Positions 25,333 through 33,731 of a stretch of DNA of 34,056 nt are shown here, piece after piece. Each line of letters begins with the position of its first letter. Position 1 is the first letter of the stretch. This DNA is from Paracoccaceae bacterium (GTDB lineage Bacteria; Pseudomonadota; Alphaproteobacteria; Rhodobacterales; Rhodobacteraceae). The translations under genes and the position numbers were made by a program. The stretch is taken from positions 1 through 34,056 of the forward strand of contig CACLGX010000019.1 in the NCBI GenBank assembly GCA_902606585.1, written 5' to 3'. The notes under the pieces are model-generated. The model was not told where the DNA came from, did no database searches, and saw only the letters and a program-made list of their open reading frames with translations.

Positions 25333-27324
25333 TCAATACAAATCCCGACTAATAGTCTCAGAAATTTCCTTTTCGTAGAATAGTTTTTCATTTTCGTAAG
25401 CTTCTAATTTTGCATGAATGTAGAAATTTTCAGCATCACTATTCATCGTCGCAAATGTTTCTGTACGAGTTTGCCAGTCTCCTCGATTTCTTTCTTCTGT
25501 CCAGTGCGTTCGCCCCTCTGCTGAAAGAGGATCATTAGGATGTATAGTCCACCATTCCCTGGCTATGGATCCAATTTCTAAACCATGGGCACTGTCTCGA
25601 ACCAGCCCAAAGTCATCGATGATCTCTACTATTGATTCACCTGATCCAATATCACGAGTTACTTTTCTGGAGTTTGAAGCTTCTCTTAGCGTCTCAGTTT
25701 TCCAAGGTTCATCTGTCTTTTCCGGTAAAAAATTGCGCATGTCCCCGCCACTGACTTCCGTAACTGGAATTTCAATACTTCCATCAATAATTTCTATTTC
25801 ACCTTTATCTGGTGTGGGCCATAAAAGTGGCCAATAGGCATTTGAAATAGATAATCTAATTTTATGATTTTTGAAAATACGATAGGCTATATGGTCTAAA
25901 TTAAAGGTAATCGAAATAATTTCATCTTTTTTAATTTGTCTTGGCTTTTCATGACCATCAATATGCCCAAGATTATAAACCCCATAGGTTATTCTTGTTG
26001 ATGCCCCATCGGGGTGGACGTGGTTCAGTCGAACTGCAATTTGAGCTGTGTTAGTAGATGATCTAAGTTTTAATTTTACTTTTGGGGCGCCCACTATGTC
26101 TATTTGATCCCTCAACTCTGCAGTTGTAAAACTAGCAGACTGTCCGTCGTCTATTCTTTGATCACCAGGAAGCTCTGGGCCAAGCCAAATTGCACAATAC
26201 TCTCCGCCATCTAGTCCACATGTTTGAGGTGAACATATAAATGTTTTGGAATAGCCTTTTTCCTCGTCCAATGTTGAATTTTCATTAATATGGAGTATTT
26301 TCCTTGATGATTGGTTCGGCCACTTATCGAAAGTAACCCAATGACCTTTTCTGTACTCGTATGAGGAATTGGGCTTAACGCCCTCCATAAGATAAACTGT
26401 GTAAGCTGGATCATTTTCAACCTGTGTATTTTTATTTTTCAGCCAATTATCCCACCATCTTAATGCTTCATGAAGAAAATCAATTCTCGGTCCTGGCACA
26501 GCAAAATGTGGATATTTATGTACCCAAGGCCCTACTATTCCTTTAACCGGGCAGGATAGGTTCTCAACAAGATGCGACACAGTATTTTTATAAGCATCTC
26601 CCCATCCACCAATCGCTAAAGTAGCTGCCTTGATTTTTGAGTAGTCTTCACAAATAGACCCATGTTTCCAATAATCGTCTCTTCTTTGATGTTTTAGCCA
26701 TTCAATAGGTAAAAATGGTTCAGCTTCTAATCTTTCTCGCCACATTTCTCTCCATGCATCACCTACTAATGCAGGATCGGGTGGCCTTGAAGAGTAAGCC
26801 CACATCGTTGAACCCCAACCAAGATTTTCATTTAATAAACATCCACCCTTGAAGTGAATATCATCTGCGTACCTATCCACTGTAGAGCATAACGTGATGA
26901 TGGCTTTCAGGGGCTCTGGTTGAAGAGCTGCTACTTGGAGAGCATTGAAGCCACCCCAACTTATACCCATCATTCCCACCGTTCCTGAGCACCATGGCTG
27001 TTTGGCCAGCCAGTTGATAACTTCAACAGCATCATTTAATTCTTGGGCTGTATATTCGTCTTCCATAATACCCTGGCTATCGCCATTCCCCCGAATATCT
27101 ACCCGAACAGATGCATAACCTCTTTTGGCAAAATATGGATGAGTTAACTCATCTCGAGCAATTGTCCCATCACGCTTTCGATATGGCAGATATTCTAGAA
27201 TGGCAGGTACTGGAAATTCATGGGCATTTTCTGGCATCCAAGTACGAGCAGATAGTCTACAGCCATCAGATAAAATAATCCCTAAATCGTCATCTACTTT
27301 TATTTTCTTAAGGTTTTCTTTCAT
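25333..27324 (-). CDS. CocE/NonD-family serine hydrolase (S15-like)
   Basis: A 663-residue hydrolase with the two-part CocE/NonD layout. Residues about 15-290 form the alpha/beta-hydrolase domain, with nucleophile Ser122 in GMMGISWGGFNAL and a catalytic His candidate in GPWVHKYPHFAVPG. Residues about 310-570 form the jelly-roll domain of Xaa-Pro dipeptidyl peptidase and cocaine esterase. Members cleave esters, beta-lactam acyl groups or dipeptides, so the substrate is not fixed. No signal peptide is visible, so it acts in the cytoplasm. It lies 117 nt upstream of the binding-protein gene of the ABC importer on the same strand. The likely arrangement is uptake by the importer followed by cleavage here. 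Confidence 0.9.
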   Translation of the reverse strand: MKENLKKIKVDDDLGIILSDGCRLSARTWMPENAHEFPVPAILEYLPYRKRDGTIARDELTHPYFAKRGYASVRVDIRGNGDSQGIMEDEYTAQELNDAVEVINWLAKQPWCSGTVGMMGISWGGFNALQVAALQPEPLKAIITLCSTVDRYADDIHFKGGCLLNENLGWGSTMWAYSSRPPDPALVGDAWREMWRERLEAEPFLPIEWLKHQRRDDYWKHGSICEDYSKIKAATLAIGGWGDAYKNTVSHLVENLSCPVKGIVGPWVHKYPHFAVPGPRIDFLHEALRWWDNWLKNKNTQVENDPAYTVYLMEGVKPNSSYEYRKGHWVTFDKWPNQSSRKILHINENSTLDEEKGYSKTFICSPQTCGLDGGEYCAIWLGPELPGDQRIDDGQSASFTTAELRDQIDIVGAPKVKLKLRSSTNTAQIAVRLNHVHPDGASTRITYGVYNLGHIDGHEKPRQIKKDEIISITFNLDHIAYRIFKNHKIRLSISNAYWPLLWPTPDKGEIEIIDGSIEIPVTEVSGGDMRNFLPEKTDEPWKTETLREASNSRKVTRDIGSGESIVEIIDDFGLVRDSAHGLEIGSIAREWWTIHPNDPLSAEGRTHWTEERNRGDWQTRTETFATMNSDAENFYIHAKLEAYENEKLFYEKEISETISRDLY

Positions 27325-27351
27325 TACTGATGCTCTAAATTAGCTAATTAT

Positions 27352-28296
27352 GTGCATTTCTATAGTAACGAAAGTTTTGCAAATACCTATATCAAAGTTG
27401 AGGTTCTTTTGAAGATAATTGCTATCAGTACTTCCGCTGTAATTTTAATGATGGTGTTTTGGGTAATAACTTCTGCAAGAATACCGGAGTTTTCTCCTGT
27501 TGAGAATTATCAAGGCAGCTTAAAAAAGGGCGAATATGTTTTTAATGCATCAGGTTGTGCCAGTTGTCATTCCAGTCCAGATACGACACAGGAAGAGCAG
27601 TTAGTACTGACAGGTGGTCGTGCCTTTCCGTCTCCATTTGGTACATTCTACGCGCCAAATATTTCAATGGATAAAGTAAATGGGATAGGGGCTTGGTCTG
27701 AGAAAGATTTTGTAAATGCGGTACGTCATGGAGTTTCGCCGAAAGGAGAATATTACTACCCATCTTTTCCCTATACCGCATACGCTAATATGACGGATCA
27801 AGATATTGCAGATCTATGGGTATATTTTAAATCCATTCCAGAAAGTTCCAGCCCGTCAATTGATCATGATCTTCCGATTTACCTTCGCTGGAGGAGACTC
27901 TTAGCATTTTGGAAATTATTAAACAAACCTGAGCCAATCATAGAATTAGTTTCTTCAGATGCAACGGTAAAGAGGGGCGCTTACTTAGTAGAAACGCTCG
28001 GTCACTGCGGCGAGTGTCATACTCCAAGGAATTTTATCGGTGGTTTACAATATGACTATTGGCTCGGCGGCGCAAAGAACCCAGCCGGAAGAGGAATGAT
28101 CCCAAATATTACATCGTCAAAATTAACTTGGAATACTGAGGAAATTGTTGAATATTTAGCAAGTGGGTTCACTCCAGATTTTGATGTTGCAGGTGGACAT
28201 ATGGCCGATGTCGTTGAAAACACTTCACGGCTTACAGAAGAAGATAGGCTGGCGATAGCTGAATATCTGAAAGCTATACCAGGCGTACAAAAATAA
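27352..28296 (+). CDS. Membrane-anchored dihaem cytochrome c
   Basis: The frame starts with a GTG at 27352 (314 residues). An alternative TTG at 27409 has GAGG six bases upstream and gives a protein starting directly at the hydrophobic anchor (KIIAISTSAVILMMVFWVITSA), which I find more natural. Two haem-c sites are visible: CASCH at 69-73 and CGECH at 219-223 (numbering from 27352). Each has downstream Met or Pro-rich text, such as APNISMDK and IPNITSSKL, that may hold the axial ligand. It resembles the cytochrome subunits that accept electrons from periplasmic alcohol or sugar dehydrogenases. No such dehydrogenase is adjacent; the hydrolase gene is divergent. Confidence 0.88.
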   Translation: MHFYSNESFANTYIKVEVLLKIIAISTSAVILMMVFWVITSARIPEFSPVENYQGSLKKGEYVFNASGCASCHSSPDTTQEEQLVLTGGRAFPSPFGTFYAPNISMDKVNGIGAWSEKDFVNAVRHGVSPKGEYYYPSFPYTAYANMTDQDIADLWVYFKSIPESSSPSIDHDLPIYLRWRRLLAFWKLLNKPEPIIELVSSDATVKRGAYLVETLGHCGECHTPRNFIGGLQYDYWLGGAKNPAGRGMIPNITSSKLTWNTEEIVEYLASGFTPDFDVAGGHMADVVENTSRLTEEDRLAIAEYLKAIPGVQK

Positions 28297-28347
28297 ATTT
28301 TATTTTACCTTTGAACTTGTCTATTTAAAGCATTAGAGAGACTTTGT

Positions 28348-28424
28348 GGCTCCTTAGCTCAACTGGATAGAGCAGCCGACTTCTAATCGGCAGGTTGAGG
28401 GTTCGAGTCCTTCAGGGGCCGCCA
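28348..28424 (+). tRNA. tRNA-Arg (anticodon TCT)
   Basis: A complete cloverleaf: acceptor GGCTCCT pairs with AGGGGCC (one G-T pair), the D arm is AGCTCAACTGGATAGAGC, and the anticodon stem GCCGA/TCGGC holds loop CTTCTAA with anticodon TCT. The T arm is GAGGGTTCGAGTCCTTC, and CCA is encoded. It lies 51 nt after the cytochrome gene and only 8 nt from the convergent galM stop. Confidence 0.97.
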
Positions 28425-28432
28425 TTGATTTT

Positions 28433-29437
28433 TCACTTTTCATTATTAGAGTTGTTAAACTTAATTCTTGTATGGTGTTTATATTTTTCATTTGGACTTA
28501 GATAAGGATTAGGAAAGCCACTCTGATTTGGTGAGTCTGGCCAAATTTGCGGTTCTAGCGCAATTCCGGCAAATTCCTTATATGGAAATTTTCCCCAACC
28601 CTCATCATTACCGCTATCGAGGCCTTTGCCTGTATATATTTGAAGGCCCGGTTCAGTTGACATTAGCTCTAATGAAATGTTTTTTGCCGAGACGATTGCA
28701 TTTGCTCTGAGACTTTGCCGAATATTAGAAATACAGAAATTATGGTCAATTTCAGTTGGTTTACCGTGATCATTTAACTTTCGACTTTTTTTAAAGTCTA
28801 AGTCTAGTTCCTTAGTGGAAACAGGTTTGGATGATGGTATTCCGTTTGTATCCACTGGCAGCACGTTATCACAGTTAACAATCAGATTGTGGTTTGCTAT
28901 GTTTTTTGTGCCATCTAAATTGAAGTAACTGTGATTGGTAAAGTTACATAGCGTCGTTTTGTCGGTGCTTGCTTCTATAAAAATATCGATTGTTGTTTTA
29001 TTTATTTTATAGGTAGTTTCGACTGTTAGATTTCCAGGAAACCCCATATGCCCATCTGGGAGTTCATCAAGTAATTTTACTTTGGATTTATCATATTCAA
29101 TAATTTTCCAATTTCGTGCAGCTGATCCGTCAGTTCCGCCATGCAGTGTATGGGTTTTGTTTTGATTTTTGTCGAAGGAATAAATTTTTCCATCAATCTT
29201 TGCTTTTCCATGGGAAATTCTATTGGCATATCTGCCAACTATAGCACCTAATGTTCCTAAATTGATAAAATAAGGTTCCAATCTTGGATATCCTAATACT
29301 AAAGAATGGGTTATATTTCTCATTCTGATATCTTGAATGATGGCACCTAAGCTCAGTACTTTCAGCTGAAGATCACTACTTTCAATAGTAACTTGGAAAA
29401 CATCTTCCCCGTTGGGCATGTGTCCATATAATTTCAT
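28433..29437 (-). CDS. galM: Aldose 1-epimerase (galactose mutarotase)
   Basis: A 334-residue mutarotase, the usual length. It interconverts alpha and beta anomers of D-galactose and related sugars. Family motifs are GAIVGRYANRISHGKAKIDG, HTLHGG, the acid His in TNHSYFNLDGT, NHNLIVNCDNVLPVDTNGIPS and the base Glu in GIALEPQIWPDSPNQ. No signal peptide is visible, so it is cytoplasmic. It is the last gene of the galactose operon, 48 nt after dgoA. It would supply the anomer used by the SDR dehydrogenase encoded first in the operon. Confidence 0.94.
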   Translation of the reverse strand: MKLYGHMPNGEDVFQVTIESSDLQLKVLSLGAIIQDIRMRNITHSLVLGYPRLEPYFINLGTLGAIVGRYANRISHGKAKIDGKIYSFDKNQNKTHTLHGGTDGSAARNWKIIEYDKSKVKLLDELPDGHMGFPGNLTVETTYKINKTTIDIFIEASTDKTTLCNFTNHSYFNLDGTKNIANHNLIVNCDNVLPVDTNGIPSSKPVSTKELDLDFKKSRKLNDHGKPTEIDHNFCISNIRQSLRANAIVSAKNISLELMSTEPGLQIYTGKGLDSGNDEGWGKFPYKEFAGIALEPQIWPDSPNQSGFPNPYLSPNEKYKHHTRIKFNNSNNEK

Positions 29438-29485
29438 AAGCTTGCCCTAATTCTGCAAATTTACATTTTGTTTTATCAAAGATTT

Positions 29486-30106
29486 TCATCGTTTCTTGGC
29501 ATGCCAATCGTCATAAGCCGATACGAATTTTCTTGCTGCAAACTGGATATCATCATCACTCATAGATGGATGAAATAGATTTGATCCAATCCCAAAACCG
29601 GTTACACCAGCATCTAACCAATCGCTGAAATGTGTTTCATCTATTCCACCAACGGCATAAGTTTTTAGATTGCTCGGCAGTACAGCTTTGAGAGCTTTAA
29701 AACCTTTAACCCCAAGTTTGAAGGCTGGAAAAATTTTTAAACCGTCTGCTGCTGAATTGATTGCTGAAAAACATTCAGATGGTGTGAAGGCACCAGGAAA
29801 AGAAAGCATACCTTTGTTTTTTGTAGCTTTAATTACTTCCGTATCCGTATTTGGGGATACGATCATCTGACAACCTAGATTAGAAAGTTCACTGACCTCT
29901 CTGACATTTGTAACGGTTCCAGCGCCAATGATTACTGAAGTCCCAAACATCTTTTGCATCTCCGCAATAGTTTCCATTGGGTTAGGAGAGTTTAGTGGAA
30001 CTTCTAACTTAGAAAACCCTTCGGCAATTAAGATTTCGCTTACCACAACGCATCTATCACGTGTTAGGCCTCTTAAAATTGATATCAATTCACGATTTTT
30101 ATTCAT
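29486..30106 (-). CDS. dgoA: 2-dehydro-3-deoxy-6-phosphogalactonate aldolase
   Basis: A 206-residue class I aldolase of the KDPG/KDPGal family. It splits KDPGal to pyruvate and glyceraldehyde 3-phosphate. Motifs are ISILRGL, the Glu in KLEVPLNSP, GAGTVTNVREV, SPNTDTEVI, FPGAFTPSE and the Schiff-base lysine in LKIFPAFKLG. It ends with GGIDETHFSDWLDAG for phosphate binding. KDPG aldolase (Eda) is the nearest alternative, but the overlap with a 2-dehydro-3-deoxygalactonokinase gene decides for DgoA. The start overlaps the dgoK stop by 4 nt. Confidence 0.92.
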   Translation of the reverse strand: MNKNRELISILRGLTRDRCVVVSEILIAEGFSKLEVPLNSPNPMETIAEMQKMFGTSVIIGAGTVTNVREVSELSNLGCQMIVSPNTDTEVIKATKNKGMLSFPGAFTPSECFSAINSAADGLKIFPAFKLGVKGFKALKAVLPSNLKTYAVGGIDETHFSDWLDAGVTGFGIGSNLFHPSMSDDDIQFAARKFVSAYDDWHAKKR

Positions 30107-31023
30107 TGATTATAACTATCTGGAAATACTTGTTTAAGGCCGTTAAGCGTTACGGTTTGTGTGTTCTCAATTGTTGCAGTTAAACCTAATTTCTTGAGTG
30201 CCTTTTGGTATAAGATACATAGATCATTGTTTCCTATCATAATCATATTTTGACCTAACCAGTAACTTTTTGCACCTGCTAATTCAGAGCCTATTAGATA
30301 TCCCGAAAGCTTAGACTTTAGAAATTTAGTAGAAGTATTTTCCAAAAGATCTGCAGCTCGTAGCCCAAATAACTTAGAAGAAAGCAAAGCAGGATTGGAG
30401 TAGGTATCCTCGAAAGCTTCTAAAAAAGAAGTTGAATCAAAATCGTTGCTTTGCACAGAATTTTTAAGAATAGAACGCTCTGAAAGTGATAAAAAAATTT
30501 CACCTGTCATAAATGTTTTGAAACTTACTATTTCGTTCGCGCTTATGTGCACCCACTTCGTATGTGTTCCGGGCAGGCAGATAATACCATCAAAATCTGG
30601 GTTTTTTGACAAATATCCAGCAATCTGAGTTTCCTCACCCCGCATTACGTCTGGTGGAGACTTTTGCATAATACCGGGAACAAGACTTACCGAAATTCGC
30701 TGATCTTCTGTTTCGACTTGGATTATTTTTTCTTTATTTATGGGAGGGCAGGGGGCTTTTAAGTATGCTGCTTCTTTCCAGCCAGTTTTTGCTCCAGCCA
30801 TCCCACAGATTATTATGGGGCATTTAGCATTTCCTTCTTTGGGCAGCCAATTTTCGATGAGGCTTATCAGATAGGGTTCAAACTCACTTGGTATAAGTGA
30901 AGCCATACCTTTACCATTATTAATTGTATTAATAACGTGCCCCCGATGATCTATGCCCCAGATGCGCAAATTTGACGTGCCCCAGTCGGCCGCGATCAAA
31001 GTAATATCACTTAAATTACTCAT
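30103..31023 (-). CDS. dgoK: 2-dehydro-3-deoxygalactonokinase
   Basis: A 306-residue sugar-acid kinase of the DgoK family. It phosphorylates 2-dehydro-3-deoxy-D-galactonate with ATP. The N-terminal phosphate motif is IAADWGTSNLRIWGID, a second family stretch is ICGMAGAKTGWKEAAYL, and the central CLPGTHTKWVHI with FKTFMTGEIF is diagnostic. The C-terminal region LIGSELAGAKSYW is also typical. It overlaps the SDR gene upstream and dgoA downstream by 4 nt each, so all three are translationally coupled. Confidence 0.94.
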   Translation of the reverse strand: MSNLSDITLIAADWGTSNLRIWGIDHRGHVINTINNGKGMASLIPSEFEPYLISLIENWLPKEGNAKCPIIICGMAGAKTGWKEAAYLKAPCPPINKEKIIQVETEDQRISVSLVPGIMQKSPPDVMRGEETQIAGYLSKNPDFDGIICLPGTHTKWVHISANEIVSFKTFMTGEIFLSLSERSILKNSVQSNDFDSTSFLEAFEDTYSNPALLSSKLFGLRAADLLENTSTKFLKSKLSGYLIGSELAGAKSYWLGQNMIMIGNNDLCILYQKALKKLGLTATIENTQTVTLNGLKQVFPDSYNQ

Positions 31024-31787
31024 CCGGTAACTACAACGCCGCCGTCTATGACTAAAGCCTGAGAGGTCATCATTTTGGAGGTGTTGGATGCTAAAAATAA
31101 TGTACCCCCAACAATATCAGATCCTGATAAGTGTTCCTTAAGACATTGCCTATCTAAATGTTTTGAAAGACCTTCTTCCGTAGCCCATAAATTCATCTGC
31201 CTTTTGGTCAAAACCCATCCTGGCATGATTGCATTTACCCGAATATTAAAAGGACCTAATTCTCGTGCCAAAGAACGAGTTAAGCCCGTAATAGCAGATT
31301 TAGCAGTTGCGTATACCGGATACCCTTCATTGCCCATCATGTATGAGATTGACGAAAAGTTAATGATAGATCCACCACCATTTTTTTTCATTCCTTCTGC
31401 AACCTCTTGAGCGGTAAAAAAATGTGGTTTCAAATTCACATTCATTGTCTTGTCCCATTGTTCAGATGTAAATTCACCTAATGTATGGCGAGTATCATTA
31501 GCAGCATTATTTACTAAAACAGATATGGCCCCTTGCTTATCTGCTGTTGTTTGTAATGCTGCCTTTAAGTCTTTCGTATTGGTTACATCACATTCAAGAA
31601 AACTTGGTTCATGTTTGTATTTGCCTTTACATTCGATCAAAAACTTTGCTGGATTTGATCTTTGTATGAAAGTCACTTTGGAGCCTTGAGACAAAAAACC
31701 TTTAGTCAAATCTGCGCCAATTCCTGCGCCACCGCCGGTTATGAAAATACTTTGATCTTCCAAATCGTGAAATGTTGCAAACTGCAT
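31020..31787 (-). CDS. SDR-family oxidoreductase, probably a D-galactose 1-dehydrogenase
   Basis: A 255-residue classical short-chain dehydrogenase. The NAD-binding motif TGGGAGIG spans residues 17-24, NNAA is at 93-96, and the catalytic Ser lies in FSSIS (145-146) with Y159 and K163 in YATAK. AGGAAAT serves as ribosome site. It heads an operon with dgoK, dgoA and galM, where the missing first step is oxidation of galactose to galactonolactone. I infer galactose dehydrogenase from that context. L-fucose or another sugar alcohol could be the true substrate, since SDR sequences rarely settle it. The intergenic gap to ettA (about 100 nt) must hold its promoter; I saw no clear boxes. Confidence 0.85.
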   Translation of the reverse strand: MQFATFHDLEDQSIFITGGGAGIGADLTKGFLSQGSKVTFIQRSNPAKFLIECKGKYKHEPSFLECDVTNTKDLKAALQTTADKQGAISVLVNNAANDTRHTLGEFTSEQWDKTMNVNLKPHFFTAQEVAEGMKKNGGGSIINFSSISYMMGNEGYPVYATAKSAITGLTRSLARELGPFNIRVNAIMPGWVLTKRQMNLWATEEGLSKHLDRQCLKEHLSGSDIVGGTLFLASNTSKMMTSQALVIDGGVVVTG

Positions 31788-31895
31788 TTTCTATATTTCC
31801 TAATTTGTAAATTTACCTTTATTCAATTATTCCAAATCAGAATCTAAGAACTGGAATGCCTGCCTAAATTCTTTTTCAAAAACTTCCATTTATTT

Positions 31896-33551
31896 TTATC
31901 GAGTAAATTTTTTGTGTTTTATCCTTTTAGGCTCCAGAGCATCCGGGCCAAATCTTCTTTTCTTATCTTCTTCATAATCTTCGAAATTTCCTTCAAACCA
32001 TTCAACATGAGCGTCGCCTTCGAAAGCCATAATGTGTGTGCAAATTCGATCTAGAAAAAAGCGATCGTGGGATATAACGACAGCACACCCGGCAAAATCT
32101 ACTAATGCATCCTCGAGTGCCCTGAGGGTCTCGACATCCAAATCATTTGTAGGTTCATCTAACAACAAAACATTACCGCCAGACTTTAAAAGACGAGCCA
32201 TATGGACTCTGTTCCGTTCTCCTCCTGATAACAAGGAAACTTTCTTTTGCTGATCCCCACCTTTAAAATTAAACGATGAACAATAAGCACGCGAATTTAC
32301 TTGAGCATCACCCAATTCAATTACTTCAGCTCCACCTGAAATCGCTTCCCATACAGTGTCACCATCTTTAAGGTCGTCTCTAGATTGGTCTACATAAGAT
32401 AGTTGAACCGTGTCCCCGTAATTTACTGAACCCGAGTCTTCACTTTCCTGTCCCGTAAGAACTTTAAATAGTGTTGATTTTCCTGCTCCGTTCGGACCAA
32501 TTACTCCTACAATCCCTCCTGGTGGTAAACTAAAACTGAGACCTTCGATAAGAAGTTTATCTCCCATTGCTTTATTTAAGTTTTCAACTTCAATTACTTT
32601 TCCACCCAATCTTGGTCCATTTGGAATAACAATTTGAGCTCTTGATATTTTTTCGCGTTCCGATTGTGTTGCTAAATCGTTGTAGGCATTGATCCTGGCT
32701 TTTTGTTTCGCTTGACGTGCTTTTTGCCCCTGACGCATCCACTCTAATTCACGTTCCAAAGTTTTTTGTCTTGTCTTGTCTTCGCGTGACTCTTGTTCAA
32801 GTCTTTTGGCCTTTTGCTCCAACCAGCTTGAGTAATTGCCTTCATATGGAATGCCGCGACCGCGATCCAATTCCAAGATCCAACCAGTTATGTCATCTAA
32901 GAAATATCTGTCATGTGTTACAATTAAGATTGTACCTTTGTAGTCAATTAAATGTTGCTGTAACCAAGCGATCGTCTCTGCGTCTAAATGGTTTGTAGGT
33001 TCATCAAGAAGCAGCATTTCCGGCGCTTCCAGCAGAAGCTTACATAGTGCAACACGGCGTTTTTCGCCGCCAGAGAGAGTTGTTACATCAGCATCATCAG
33101 GAGGGCAACGAAGAGCTTCCATACTAACGTCAATTTGACTATCTAAATCCCATAAATTCTCAGCATCTATCTGATCCTGCAGTTTCGCCATTTCATCTGC
33201 CGTTTCTTCAGAGTAGTTCATAGCTAAATCGTTATAACGGTCGAGAATCTCTTTTTTTGGAGCCACACCTAACATCACGTTTTCACGAACATTTTTTGAT
33301 GCGTCTAATTCAGGTTCCTGGGGCAGATAGCCAACTTTTGCACCTTCTGCAGACCATGCTTCTCCAGAAAATTCTGTATCCAAACCAGCCATTATTTTCA
33401 TCAATGTGGACTTACCAGCTCCATTAACTCCAACCACGCCTATTTTAACGCCAGGTAAGAAGCTTAAGTGAATATTTTCAAAACATTTTTTTCCACCTGG
33501 ATAAGTTTTTGATACACCTTGCATATGATAAACATATTGATAAGCCGCCAT
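31896..33551 (-). CDS. ettA: Energy-dependent translational throttle ATPase
   Basis: An ABC-F protein. The ATG at 33551 (MAAYQYVYHMQGVSK) gives 551 residues (E. coli EttA 555); an adjacent ATG at 33554 is also possible. It has no transmembrane segments. Two ATPase domains carry Walker A GVNGAGKST and GPNGAGKST, signatures LSGGEKRR and LSGGERNR, and Walker B LLLDEPTNHLD and LLLDEPTNDLD. The arm stretch after domain 1, GIPYEGNYSSWLEQKAKRLEQE, and the linker RQGQKARQAKQKAR are typical of EttA. It binds the ribosomal E site and couples translation to the ATP/ADP ratio. It is divergent from nadD. Confidence 0.95.
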   Translation of the reverse strand: MAAYQYVYHMQGVSKTYPGGKKCFENIHLSFLPGVKIGVVGVNGAGKSTLMKIMAGLDTEFSGEAWSAEGAKVGYLPQEPELDASKNVRENVMLGVAPKKEILDRYNDLAMNYSEETADEMAKLQDQIDAENLWDLDSQIDVSMEALRCPPDDADVTTLSGGEKRRVALCKLLLEAPEMLLLDEPTNHLDAETIAWLQQHLIDYKGTILIVTHDRYFLDDITGWILELDRGRGIPYEGNYSSWLEQKAKRLEQESREDKTRQKTLERELEWMRQGQKARQAKQKARINAYNDLATQSEREKISRAQIVIPNGPRLGGKVIEVENLNKAMGDKLLIEGLSFSLPPGGIVGVIGPNGAGKSTLFKVLTGQESEDSGSVNYGDTVQLSYVDQSRDDLKDGDTVWEAISGGAEVIELGDAQVNSRAYCSSFNFKGGDQQKKVSLLSGGERNRVHMARLLKSGGNVLLLDEPTNDLDVETLRALEDALVDFAGCAVVISHDRFFLDRICTHIMAFEGDAHVEWFEGNFEDYEEDKKRRFGPDALEPKRIKHKKFTR

Positions 33552-33731
33552 CATTTACTCCACTTTTAACAACTTCATAGGAGAATACGCTTTCATTAGT
33601 TGATGAGCAATCGTTTAGTATTAGAATAAAATGAATGATTTGGTTTGGTGAAAAATTATCGGGATCCAAACGTATAGAAAACTGGTAAAAACCGAAATAT
33701 AAAGAGGTCTATTAAAGGAATTTCTAATTTA

